Below, in pieces: positions 1-6,883 of a DNA stretch of 10,289 nt. Source of the stretch: JBBSJV01 sp038256935 (GTDB lineage Bacteria; Patescibacteriota; JACMRA01). The DNA is taken from assembly GCA_038256935.1 (NCBI GenBank), contig JBBSJV010000055.1, forward strand, positions 1-10,289. Direction: 5' to 3'. The notes beneath the pieces are model-generated. The model made no database searches. It was not told the DNA's origin and saw only the letters and a program-made list of their open reading frames with translations. How positions within the stretch are numbered: position 1 is the first letter of the stretch; every line of letters starts with the position of its first letter. Both the position numbers and the translations under genes were made by a program.

Positions 1-134
1 ACGGGTATTCAAAGAACTTTGAACTACATCTAAAAGAATGTGAATGGAGATGGAACAAGAATGAAACAGAACTCTTTGACGAACTTAAAACTATCTTCAA
101 TGATTATCTTAAATATTTTAATTTGCTAGCCTAG
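1..134 (+). CDS. IS1595-family transposase, 3' end only (cut by window edge)
   Basis: The frame beginning at base 3 is open from the window edge to a TAG at 132-134 and gives the last 43 residues of a protein. It contains HLKECEWRWNKNE followed by ELFDELKTIF and DYLKYFNLLA. The 'HLKECEWR(F/W)N' signature near the C-terminus is typical of DDE transposases of the IS1595 group, where it follows the last catalytic acidic residue. The start and catalytic residues lie outside the window, so it cannot be said whether the element is intact. I could not see a terminal inverted repeat in the bases after the stop. It marks the left edge of a region that carries other signs of insertion and decay. Confidence 0.65.
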   Translation, partial: GYSKNFELHLKECEWRWNKNETELFDELKTIFNDYLKYFNLLA

Positions 135-140
135 AGCCTA

Positions 141-466
141 TTTAATTATCCCAAAGATGTTTTATTCACTTATATTAGAGATCTTAATTACAAGATTGTG
201 GATTCATTAAGAATAAATATTCAATTGCCTATTGAACAGCAGAAGCTTTCATTTCAATTAGCGGTGAGTTATGGCGGAGAGAGGACTGCTCAATTTTTCC
301 CAAATAGTGAACATCCAAACGTAACACTTGGCATGGTTTCATCAATTATTTATAGCTTTTTGTACGCTATGCAAACAATCACCCTGGGACAAATTTATCC
401 GTTGATCAATTAGAAGTCGAAACAGCACCAATGGGGGATTCTCCAGATCTTGTAGATCTTGTTTAA
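141..466 (+). pseudogene. Frameshifted gene remnant, possibly isoprenyl transferase (UppS-like)
   Basis: The frame from about 141 runs through 198-413 and includes KLSFQLAVSYGG. Near base 388 the sense appears to move to another frame, which reads TNLSVDQLEVETAPMGDSPD and then LVDLV before a TAA at 464-466. In cis-prenyl (undecaprenyl-diphosphate) synthases a 'LNIALxYGGR' strand is followed some 45-60 residues later by 'PDLxIRTxGE'. The order, spacing and wording here are similar, but the IRTxGE motif and everything after it are missing. A GTG at 198 could start a 71-residue peptide, but no start or ribosome site supports an intact gene. I read it as the inside of a broken gene next to a transposase. 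The family assignment is tentative; it could be another decayed protein. Confidence 0.35.
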
Positions 467-543
467 ACATCAATTCGTATGTTAAAGATGTCCATGAAAT
501 GAATACGAGAATTTACTGCCCCATTAACCACCTCCCACCCTTT
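467..543. other. Short spacer with no gene
   Basis: Between the remnant and the stop of the glycosylase-like gene I see no convincing reading frame. A 6-base inverted repeat, TCGTAT (475-480) and ATACGA (503-508), is separated by 22 bases and has no T-run in either direction, so it is not a convincing terminator for the leftward gene pair. Confidence 0.4.
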
Positions 544-1011
544 CTAGTTAGAATTATACTTTTCAATAGTATCTACAACGCTTGAAATATATACTTCTTG
601 CCATTTTCTTCTATATACTTGGATAAATGAGGGGTGATCAATTGGGGATAAATATATATCATTACCCTTAACTTTGCGTATATTTGATTCTATTTCTGAA
701 GTTTTTAAATAATCTAGCATGTACTTGCTGACTAACCTCCCTAGCAAAAAAACAAGACAAGGTGCATTTTGATAAAGGTATTGAACACATTCTTCTATAC
801 TCTCATCTACTTCTTTTTTATTGGGATAACGGATCTTGCCCTTTCCATCTTCTGGTGTAAATGGTACCAAGTTTATTTTATGACTATCTACCCCAGATCT
901 TTGATCGATTAGTTTAATGAGTTTACCAGAATTTGTTGACTCATCCAGTGGTGGTAACTCTACACCACGTCCATTTTTTTTATTTGATAATCCAACGTAT
1001 ATTACTTCCAT
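544..1011 (-). CDS. Small uracil-DNA-glycosylase-superfamily protein
   Basis: A 155-residue protein that resembles small proteins annotated as 'uracil-DNA glycosylase family'. It begins with a beta strand leading into IYVGLSNKK (residues 4-12, the place of motif 1), then PLDESTNSGK (21-30), INLVPF (46-51), IRYP (60-63), a hydrophobic strand CLVFLLG (85-91), and HPSFIQVYRRK (126-136) in the place of the HPS/HPA motif 2. UDG-fold enzymes remove uracil or altered bases from DNA, but members with changed motif 1 may have other nucleotide substrates, so activity on uracil is not shown. ATG at 1009-1011 lies 2 bases after the stop of the radical SAM gene, so the two are surely co-transcribed. No Shine-Dalgarno sequence precedes it. 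The length is short for a UDG but fits this small subgroup. Confidence 0.6.
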   Translation of the reverse strand: MEVIYVGLSNKKNGRGVELPPLDESTNSGKLIKLIDQRSGVDSHKINLVPFTPEDGKGKIRYPNKKEVDESIEECVQYLYQNAPCLVFLLGRLVSKYMLDYLKTSEIESNIRKVKGNDIYLSPIDHPSFIQVYRRKWQEVYISSVVDTIEKYNSN

Positions 1012-1013
1012 AG

Positions 1014-2312
1014 CTATTTATTTAGTTTCAATATTTTATTTATAAAATCTGATACCTCGTCCACAGAACAATTTGAATAGTTACCATTTGTCATATTAAA
1101 TTGAGCCCTATCATTGGATCTAGAATCAATTTTATCATTTATGGATACACTTTGGCGGTCTTTAAATTTCTCAGCCACAATTCTATTATACAACTGCGTT
1201 CCTTCGTATGCTTTATACATAAAAGGGCTAAAGCGTACCTGACCTGCTAGTTCTAGGCTTGCGAGTCTGTGAGCAAAATTATATGTCTGTTCAAGATCTG
1301 CAATTTCCTCTTTATATGCCCCAAGAATTAGAAAAACCTTTGCGTTTATTCCTAATCTTAAAACTCTAGACATTTGCTGTATAACGTCGTCTATGTCGCT
1401 GTATTTATTAAAAAGTTTGAGGGTTTTAACTGAGCCAGATTCTAATCCAAAATATAATTCGCTGCATCCGGATTCTTTAATTTTGACTAGCTCTTGATCA
1501 CTTGCTTTTTTAACTGAAAGTATGCTTATCATTCCACTCCAAGTAGCTGGTGTTTGACTCATTACATGAGTAATATTTTCAATATCTTTTGAGTCATCGA
1601 TTAGGAGATCATCAAGAAACCTAATATGTTCAACATCAGCTTGCATAGTTTTTATTTCTTCTAGAAGTGAATCGGCTGTTCTTATTCTCCGAGGAACTTT
1701 TTTCATTTTCATTGAAGATCCACAAAATGTACAACTATAAATACAGCCACGTGAATATATTAGATAGCTTTCACGTTTACCTAATTTATTTTCTTGAGGG
1801 TCATTTTTAAAGAAACTGTGATCTAATATAATCTCAGTAATGCTTTCAGGATAATATTGCGAGTCTTTACTCACTAGTATATTTGAAAGCCCATCAGGTA
1901 AACCATTGATTAATAAATTTGGAATTATCACCTCGCCTTCACCATCGATGATTGCAACTTTGTTCTCTATCAAGAGATTAGAAAAATCAATACCACGAAC
2001 CCCTCCACCAATTATTATATCTATGCTACTTGGAATTTGTTTAAGTATTTCAAAAACAATATCTTGGTTGATTGAAAAAATGTTAATTATTAAATGTGAG
2101 GGATTCTTTTCCCTAATTATTCTAACGATTTCTGAAACAGGAATATTGGCATCAAAAGCGTCTACTAGTTCTACGGTTTTTCCCATCTTCTTGATTTCTG
2201 AACAGATATATCCAAGACCCATCGGTGGCAGTGACTTGGTAAAATTTTCAAGAGGTTCTCTCGAAATTGGTGTGTTTACAACCAGTGAGTCTAAACTGTT
2301 ATCAGTTGCCAT
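1014..2312 (-). CDS. Radical SAM protein with N-terminal B12-binding-like domain
   Basis: A 432-residue protein. Residues about 10-150 look like the B12-binding-type Rossmann domain found before many radical SAM cores: PPMGLGYICSEI (29-40), VELVDAF (47-53), IIIGGG (99-104) and DGEGE (123-127). The usual cobalamin-ligand DxHxxG motif is not visible. The radical SAM core has SRGCIYSCTFCGS with cysteines 190, 194 and 197 (CxxxCxxC), which should bind a 4Fe-4S cluster and S-adenosylmethionine, then IRFLDDLLIDD (230-240) and ELYFGLESGS (285-294), standard Elp3/MiaB-like strands. Such enzymes perform methylations, rearrangements or sulfur insertions; the substrate is unknown. It is the first gene of a two-gene unit with the glycosylase-like protein and is transcribed away from the kinase gene. 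Fold is confident, function is not. Confidence 0.85.
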   Translation of the reverse strand: MATDNSLDSLVVNTPISREPLENFTKSLPPMGLGYICSEIKKMGKTVELVDAFDANIPVSEIVRIIREKNPSHLIINIFSINQDIVFEILKQIPSSIDIIIGGGVRGIDFSNLLIENKVAIIDGEGEVIIPNLLINGLPDGLSNILVSKDSQYYPESITEIILDHSFFKNDPQENKLGKRESYLIYSRGCIYSCTFCGSSMKMKKVPRRIRTADSLLEEIKTMQADVEHIRFLDDLLIDDSKDIENITHVMSQTPATWSGMISILSVKKASDQELVKIKESGCSELYFGLESGSVKTLKLFNKYSDIDDVIQQMSRVLRLGINAKVFLILGAYKEEIADLEQTYNFAHRLASLELAGQVRFSPFMYKAYEGTQLYNRIVAEKFKDRQSVSINDKIDSRSNDRAQFNMTNGNYSNCSVDEVSDFINKILKLNK

Positions 2313-2341
2313 AATATTTACAAAAATTGAATATTAGGTTT

Positions 2342-2371
2342 AGTATAAGCATACTTTTATAATTATTGCAA
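2342..2371 (-). promoter_or_regulatory. Candidate promoter of the radical SAM / glycosylase-like pair
   Basis: Reading leftward, TTGCAA (2371-2366) is followed after 18 bases by TATACT (2347-2342), 29 bases before the ATG of the radical SAM gene. Both boxes are close to the sigma-70 consensus. The predicted leader would be about 22 bases and holds no Shine-Dalgarno sequence. Confidence 0.45.
2358..2363 (+). promoter_or_regulatory. Candidate -10 box of the kinase gene
   Basis: A perfect TATAAT lies 20 bases before the preferred ATG of the kinase. No good -35 box is seen at the expected distance. The site falls inside the spacer of the leftward candidate promoter, so the two would compete for polymerase if both are real. 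Confidence 0.35.
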
Positions 2372-2383
2372 AACAATGTATAT

Positions 2384-2980
2384 ATGTCTGAACGAGGTCA
2401 TTTTGTTGTAGTTGAAGGGTTTAATGGATCTGGTAAAACAACACTTCTAGAAAATCTGATTCCTCAGTTATCAAGTATCCTGACAAAGCAAATACAAGTT
2501 ACAAAAGAGCCTACTCCAAACTTTCATGCTCTACTTGAAAACCAAACTGAAGGTAATGATTTATTTGATTTAGTGTTACTTGATAGGGAAAACCATGTTA
2601 AAGAGGTAATTGAGCCAAATATTGCAAATGGTGTAATTACGGTCTGTGATAGATACTGGCTGTCTTCTTTAGTTTATCAAAGGATGGATGGACTTAAGAT
2701 TAAAGAAATATGGTCTAGAAATAAAGGTTTTCCTGTTCCAGACTTAACTCTTTTCTTAGACTGTAGCGAAGAGAATCAACGGGAGAGGTTAAACAAAAGA
2801 GATAGAATAACAAGGTTTGAGAATGACCAATATATATTAACTGAGCGGCAATTTTATTATGAGGGTGTTGATTTTTTAAAAAGTTTGGGACATAATATTA
2901 TCACAATTGATAATAGCAACGGATATTTAGAGTATAATATTCAATTAATATGTACAATTATTAATTCCATATTGACCTGA
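2384..2980 (+). CDS. Thymidylate-kinase-like P-loop (deoxy)nucleoside monophosphate kinase
   Basis: A 198-residue protein with the layout of dTMP kinases, which phosphorylate dTMP to dTDP with ATP. It shows the P-loop EGFNGSGKTT (11-20), KEPTP (41-45), a substrate-side DRE (67-69), the hallmark DRYWLSSLVYQ (89-99), a hydrophobic strand LTLFLD (121-126), and an arginine-rich lid RERLNKRDRITR (133-144). I chose the ATG at 2384 because it leaves the usual short lead before the P-loop strand; an in-frame TTG at 2366 would add six residues. The kinase is divergent from the radical SAM gene and 85 bases away counted from the two start codons. In most Tmk proteins the P-loop begins with 'GIDG' or 'GLDG'; here it is 'GFNG', so a specialised substrate is possible. 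It ends in TGA, which supports the standard bacterial code. Confidence 0.75.
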   Translation: MSERGHFVVVEGFNGSGKTTLLENLIPQLSSILTKQIQVTKEPTPNFHALLENQTEGNDLFDLVLLDRENHVKEVIEPNIANGVITVCDRYWLSSLVYQRMDGLKIKEIWSRNKGFPVPDLTLFLDCSEENQRERLNKRDRITRFENDQYILTERQFYYEGVDFLKSLGHNIITIDNSNGYLEYNIQLICTIINSILT

Positions 2981-3542
2981 GGGGTTCTTATGGCTGTATT
3001 TATTGATTAGTTTAAGATTTATGGCAATTTGTTCCACAACTCGTTGAATAACTGAATTTGCAATTTTATCTAATCCCTTGTAGACAGATCTTTCCAAGGT
3101 TATTTTTCAACTAAAAAATCACTTAGCTTTATAATATTTCCATTTTCATCTGCAAACTCTATTACAACAAGGTATCTACCATACTTTTTTTTCTACCCTT
3201 TATAGTTTTATTAGTAACTTCTTTGTCTAGTATAAGGGATCTAACAAAACCTATTACTTTGAGTCACTCCCCTCATCACCACCGCGTATTTAAGGGTTGT
3301 TGACTCTTGCTAATCGTACAACTTGTTTTTCGTAGCCTATGTAGAATCCTGGATCAGTATTGATGGTAAAGGCCTCCCCCATTATAACTTTTGCTTTGTA
3401 AGTGTTTGGTTGAAGGGATGTAGTTAACTCTTAATACATCATTTCTTACCTATCGACTTTATGAAACTACCATTTTTATAGCGAAGGTTTGTCAGTTTTA
3501 ATTCACAATAGAGATAAGTCTTCCGGCCCTATCTCTAAAGGG
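2945..3542 (-). pseudogene. Heavily frameshifted gene of unknown family
   Basis: No long frame exists here, yet the leftward strand reads as protein in pieces that join across frame changes: RDRAGRLISI (3536-3507), CELKLTNLRYKN and SFIKSIGKK (3507-3442), ELTTSLQPNTYKAKV then EAFTINTDPGFYIGYEKQVV and RLARVNN (3430-3296), RGGDEGSDSK (3286-3257), VIGFVRSLILDKEVTNKTIK (3257-3198), GRYLVVIEFADENG then KLSDFLVEK (3180-3103), and ITLERSVYKGLDKIANSVIQ then RVVEQIAINL (3103-3014). Successive pieces end and begin within a few bases of each other, as expected from small indels, and there is an in-frame TAA at 3292-3290. The restored product would be about 190 residues, soluble, strand-rich first and helical at the end. 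It follows the lipoprotein gene directly and may once have been the fourth gene of that operon. I do not recognise the family. The last piece runs past the kinase stop on the opposite strand. Confidence 0.65.
3510..3536. repeat. Perfect 7-base inverted repeat just after the surface operon
   Basis: AGAGATA (3510-3516) and TATCTCT (3530-3536) flank a 13-base loop. It lies about 40 bases beyond the stop of the lipoprotein gene but lacks a T-run, so it could be a processing or weak stop signal, or chance inside the decayed gene. Confidence 0.35.
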
Positions 3543-3577
3543 CTAATTCTTTTGCCTTAAAGGGGTTGCTTTTATGA

Positions 3578-4849
3578 TTAAAACCCAATAAGTCCCGCCC
3601 TCCTCGTAGCCGCCCTATCAACGAGGGTTAGATAAATAATCTCTGTATCATCAGGCTCAATCAAAATTTGGGAGATATTTCCAGTAGGTGTTGATAACCT
3701 GATTAGATCTTGGGCGGTCCAGTTTCTGCCCTGATCTCTAGTAATAAATAGTTTATCATCAACACTTGCAATAATCCTGTCTAATCCTGATTGCGGGTCA
3801 ATAGCCACGTCTTGGATGTTTATACTTTCAGCTTGTGATGGCAGTACTAACCTGGTAAATCCCTCATCTACATTTGTAGTGTACCACATTTGCCCATCAG
3901 CGATTAATACCCAAGATGGGGTGCTTGCAGTCCTATCTGGTACAATTTTTTCATAGCTTCTAAAGACTTCTCTCTCCCGGTTATTATCCAGTTCATCTTC
4001 AGGTTGTCTTTGATTCAGATCAGCTTCGGATTTTGTTAAGGCCTTAGTTTCAAAACTTTGGCCTCCATCAGTGGAGGTAGCGAGACCTTCTTTTTCAAAT
4101 AATATAAACAAGATATTGTTAAACTCAGGAACAAAACCAATTTGAACAGGAATGTCGCGAAATACCCGCACTCTTTGCCAAGTGATACCACCATCAAGGC
4201 TTTTAATCAGCGCTCCTCGCTCCAATACTGCATAGACTTGCAAGGGGCTGTTTGGATCCAAGGCTATAAAAATTACTCCTATTCTATCTTGGACCTCCGT
4301 ATACAATTCTTGAAAACTATCACCACCATCGAGAGATCTATAAACTTTACCAAGATTATTGTATTTGCCAGCTACAAATATAATCTCAGGATTGTCAGGA
4401 TTTACGGCAATGTCATTGATTATTAGACTGTCATTATCTTGCAACCTTTTCCTTACTTCACTTTCAGGTGTGCTACTGCCATCAGTATTATAAATTGGGA
4501 AAACGTACAGTCTAGACCACTCGATACCACCATCAACAGTTTTAAATAATCCTTTTTCTCTAGTTAAAACAAATAGCTCATCTTGGCTGTGGCGAACCAT
4601 TTTCAGTGCTGAATAAGGAGTCAAGCCTTGGTTGTTTAAATTTCCATCCAAATCTCTGACTGCATTGGCTCTTAAAAACCCATCTTGCTTCTCACTGGGG
4701 ATTCTCTTTAGGACTCCAAAAGTGGTTTGACTCCCACCCCCCGTACCAGGTAAGTCGCAAGAAGAGGCCATACCAAGAATGGCAATTGAGCTTATAAACA
4801 ATATAAACACTCTGTAAAGAACAGGATGCTTGGTGAGGCGTTTGATCAT
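3578..4849 (-). CDS. Lipoprotein with Asp-box (YCF48/sortilin-like) beta-propeller repeats
   Basis: With the ATG at 4849 the protein has 423 residues; a TTG two codons upstream (4855) is a less likely start. A basic N-terminus and a hydrophobic stretch (about 10-27) lead to GMASSC with Cys31, a plausible lipobox, so it should be a lipid-anchored extracellular protein. The rest carries Asp-box motifs of the S/T-x-D-G-G-x-x-W/F type: TVDGGIEW (104-111), SLDGGDSF (172-179), SLDGGITW (217-224), STDGGQSF (259-266) and a variant TRDQGRNW (370-377). These sit in beta-propeller blades of sialidases, YCF48 and sortilin-like proteins and usually serve folding rather than catalysis. A charged stretch near 275-300 interrupts the repeats. 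It is the third gene of the pilin operon, so a role in pilus assembly, stability or surface binding is likely. Substrate unknown. Confidence 0.75.
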   Translation of the reverse strand: MIKRLTKHPVLYRVFILFISSIAILGMASSCDLPGTGGGSQTTFGVLKRIPSEKQDGFLRANAVRDLDGNLNNQGLTPYSALKMVRHSQDELFVLTREKGLFKTVDGGIEWSRLYVFPIYNTDGSSTPESEVRKRLQDNDSLIINDIAVNPDNPEIIFVAGKYNNLGKVYRSLDGGDSFQELYTEVQDRIGVIFIALDPNSPLQVYAVLERGALIKSLDGGITWQRVRVFRDIPVQIGFVPEFNNILFILFEKEGLATSTDGGQSFETKALTKSEADLNQRQPEDELDNNREREVFRSYEKIVPDRTASTPSWVLIADGQMWYTTNVDEGFTRLVLPSQAESINIQDVAIDPQSGLDRIIASVDDKLFITRDQGRNWTAQDLIRLSTPTGNISQILIEPDDTEIIYLTLVDRAATRRAGLIGF

Positions 4850-4858
4850 ACTCAAGTA

Positions 4859-6025
4859 CTACGGCTTATCTGTAAATTTGTAAAGCTTGGAATCATTACT
4901 GCCTAGCAAATACAAATTAAATCTTTTGTCAGTGAAAATTTTTCTAGCTCCGATCAAGATATTTGAGTAATTTATACTAATCGAATTTGTCTTATAATTT
5001 ATCTGAACAATCTTGTCTTCTACCGTTGAGTTGGCGGCATCAACGTCTAAGATCTTTACAAGACACATCAAGGAGTCCACTTCTTGCCAGAATACGCATC
5101 TTTGTGGAGTTACTTTACCAAGTATATTTTCTCTTTGCAAAGACTCATCTACATTTACTAAATATCTTTGTCCATCACTATTTTGAGAAAAATCAATCAC
5201 GGTTTGTAGAATTGATTCAGTATTACCGGCTTGCTGATTAACCATTATAGCATTAGGCCCATAAGTGAGACTAAATGTATTATTTAAAGTGTAGATTCTA
5301 GAAATACTTTCTAAATTTTCATCGTATTTGAATATTTCTAATCCGCCCTTTATATAATAATCATCGTAGGCAAATATATACCAATTCCCTGATATTCTTT
5401 TGAGCTCCATGAAGTTTTTGGATGAACTGAAAGTGGCTAATTGGTTAGAGTTAAAAATGGCTCCAACATTATTCCCGGCCATAAGATCAACACCTTCCTC
5501 ATTTTCTTGTAGAGAATAGTAAACCTGATTACCACTTTCTAAAACTGGATAAATGGAATATACATTTTCAGGCAACTGGATAGCTTGTCTAGAGTCAGTG
5601 AGAAAGAGTTTTACACCCCCAGCATCGTTTATGATTAAGTTGTTGCCGGCTGGATAAATTGATAGAGGGGCGACACTTCCAAGCTCTGTAAAGGTTCTAT
5701 CTTTATATCTAAGATTTTCAGTACTATCTACAAAAATTGGGTTATTTAAATCATCAAAAAACACCTCAAATTCGCCAAACACATTTTGATTATCAACTAT
5801 GCTTATACCCTCTGCTTGGGAAAAATTAATAGGTTGATTTACTTCTTCTTGAGATTGGGATGAAGATGACTGGGCTATTGTATCTGATCTTGATGATGCA
5901 TTTGAGTTTAGAGCAATTAGTCCGTATAATAATCCACATATCAATATAAAACTAACCACAAAAAACAAGATTTTAATCTTTGCTTTAGGGTCTGTTAGTA
6001 AAAAGTATTGAAATTTTTCAAGCAT
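4859..6025 (-). CDS. Membrane-anchored extracellular protein of unknown family
   Basis: A 388-residue protein that I do not recognise. Residues about 18-39 form one hydrophobic helix after a basic N-terminus (KAKIK), with no cleavage site or lipobox, so it is probably a signal anchor with the bulk outside. A Ser/Gln-rich linker (41-62) follows. The remaining 320 residues are rich in short hydrophobic strands with turns, for example GNNLIINDAGGVKLFL (126-141) and YLLGSNDSKLYKF near the end, the look of a WD40- or NHL-like beta-propeller without sharp motifs. It starts 4 bases after the pilin stop and ends 9 bases before the likely start of the lipoprotein, so all three are one transcription unit. 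It may form a surface complex with its two neighbours; this is inferred from position only. Confidence 0.7.
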   Translation of the reverse strand: MLEKFQYFLLTDPKAKIKILFFVVSFILICGLLYGLIALNSNASSRSDTIAQSSSSQSQEEVNQPINFSQAEGISIVDNQNVFGEFEVFFDDLNNPIFVDSTENLRYKDRTFTELGSVAPLSIYPAGNNLIINDAGGVKLFLTDSRQAIQLPENVYSIYPVLESGNQVYYSLQENEEGVDLMAGNNVGAIFNSNQLATFSSSKNFMELKRISGNWYIFAYDDYYIKGGLEIFKYDENLESISRIYTLNNTFSLTYGPNAIMVNQQAGNTESILQTVIDFSQNSDGQRYLVNVDESLQRENILGKVTPQRCVFWQEVDSLMCLVKILDVDAANSTVEDKIVQINYKTNSISINYSNILIGARKIFTDKRFNLYLLGSNDSKLYKFTDKP

Positions 6026-6029
6026 AATT

Positions 6030-6839
6030 TTAGGTTGTTGTAGGTGGACAAGTTAAAATTCCAGTTGAGGTGTTATATAGGTATCTATCACCAGTTGAGA
6101 GATTACTTTTTCCTGGGCAAAGTAAAGTATTCTTACATTGATAGTGATCATTTTTTTCTGTACTTCCATTAAAGTTTAGCTTAAATCTGCTATTTCCATC
6201 TCCTTTACAGACAGAGCTTGTGCCTAAATCTTCCACCCTAACTAAGGTTACTGAGTTTCTATCCACAGTTGGAGTCGGTGCGTTATCAACTCCTCCACCC
6301 CCACCATTTCCAGTATTTCCTCCTCCTGCAGTACCAGTATTTCCATTAGCTCCTCCAACTGGCGCTACCTCCACTTGCTCTCCAGCATTTACTACCCCAC
6401 CTAAAAAGTCTAATAAATTAGCTGCCGGGTTTATCAAATTCAATATCAGACCAGGTAGACCCATGAGTACTAAACCAATCACTACTCCATCAATAGCTTT
6501 TCTGCCTTCAGTTATGGCATCAACGTTACTTCCAGGTAAGTAGTTACCGAGGCCTGCAGCAGCAAATCTAAAAGCAGCAATAAAAATTGCCACTATAAAA
6601 ACAAAATTAAGTACAGATCTTAAACAATCAATAATAGCTCCACTTCCTTCATTTAAATCTGAATCCTCTGGACTACAATTTGCAAAACCAGCAACTGGAG
6701 CACCCCCGGGTTGCTCGCTTTGAGCGAGTGTGGATACGCTAAAAACCTGAAGAAGTGAGAAAAAAGTAACCACAATTACCACCCCATAGATTAGGCAAGT
6801 TTGTAATTGTTTGAATTGTCCAAAAAATATCTTGTTCAC
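6030..6839 (-). CDS. VirB2/TrbC-like pilin with glycine-rich linker and cysteine-containing C-terminal domain
   Basis: 269 residues starting at GTG (6839). A long signal peptide ends near STLAQ/SEQ (residue 40). The core resembles a type IV secretion/conjugation pilin: a short loop with Cys55 and Cys72, a first hydrophobic helix (about 77-97), a turn GNYLPGSN (98-105), then a second helix (about 117-137) ending in NPAANLLDFLGG. Unlike a classical VirB2 (about 100-120 residues), it continues with a Gly/Asn/Thr linker (162-184) and a 75-residue domain with Cys211, 235, 241 and 264, which could form two disulfides outside the cell. The first gene of a three-gene operon, it is driven by a promoter just upstream. 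Pilins of this kind are frequent in Patescibacteria, where pili are thought to act in attachment or DNA uptake. No VirB4 or VirB6 lies in the window. The opposite strand is open here only because of the proline/glycine codons. Confidence 0.7.
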   Translation of the reverse strand: MNKIFFGQFKQLQTCLIYGVVIVVTFFSLLQVFSVSTLAQSEQPGGAPVAGFANCSPEDSDLNEGSGAIIDCLRSVLNFVFIVAIFIAAFRFAAAGLGNYLPGSNVDAITEGRKAIDGVVIGLVLMGLPGLILNLINPAANLLDFLGGVVNAGEQVEVAPVGGANGNTGTAGGGNTGNGGGGGVDNAPTPTVDRNSVTLVRVEDLGTSSVCKGDGNSRFKLNFNGSTEKNDHYQCKNTLLCPGKSNLSTGDRYLYNTSTGILTCPPTTT

Positions 6840-6849
6840 AGTTAACTAT

Positions 6850-6878
6850 ATTATAGACTAAATAATCAATTTTAGCAA
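6850..6878 (-). promoter_or_regulatory. Pilin operon promoter, giving a near-leaderless message
   Basis: Reading leftward, TTGCTA (6878-6873), 17 bases, and a perfect TATAAT (6855-6850). Only 10 bases separate the -10 box from the GTG start, so transcription should begin about 3-4 bases before the start codon. No ribosome-binding site fits in that space. Confidence 0.65.
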
Positions 6879-6883
6879 AATCG

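Noticed and set aside
198..413. 71-residue GTG-started gene
   Set aside because: The sense of the sequence extends upstream of the GTG and continues in another frame after about 388, so it fits a gene remnant better than a small gene.
475..508. Inverted repeat TCGTAT/ATACGA as terminator of the leftward pair
   Set aside because: The loop is 22 bases and no T-run follows on either strand.
1906..2337. Open frame of 143 codons on the + strand
   Set aside because: It lies opposite the radical SAM gene, whose protein matches a known family over the whole stretch; the + strand product has no recognisable motif.
2366..2383. TTG start for the kinase
   Set aside because: It would place the start 2 bases after a TATAAT box; the ATG at 2384 gives the usual N-terminus for the family.
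2978..3010. Alternative genetic code with TGA read as glycine or tryptophan
   Set aside because: The kinase needs TGA as its stop at a natural family length, and no other gene shows an internal TGA at a conserved glycine or tryptophan.
2981..3577. Possible non-coding RNA in the 600-base stretch without an open frame
   Set aside because: The leftward strand reads as a run of protein-like pieces with codon structure, which is better explained by a frameshifted gene.
4142..4426. Open frame of 94 codons on the + strand
   Set aside because: It is opposite the Asp-box lipoprotein gene and has no family features.
4987..5241. Open frame of 84 codons on the + strand
   Set aside because: It is antisense to the anchored propeller-like protein and has no promoter or ribosome site.
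6220..6543. Proline-rich open frame on the + strand
   Set aside because: It is the mirror of the glycine-rich linker of the pilin; the PPPPP string comes from GGN codons read backwards.
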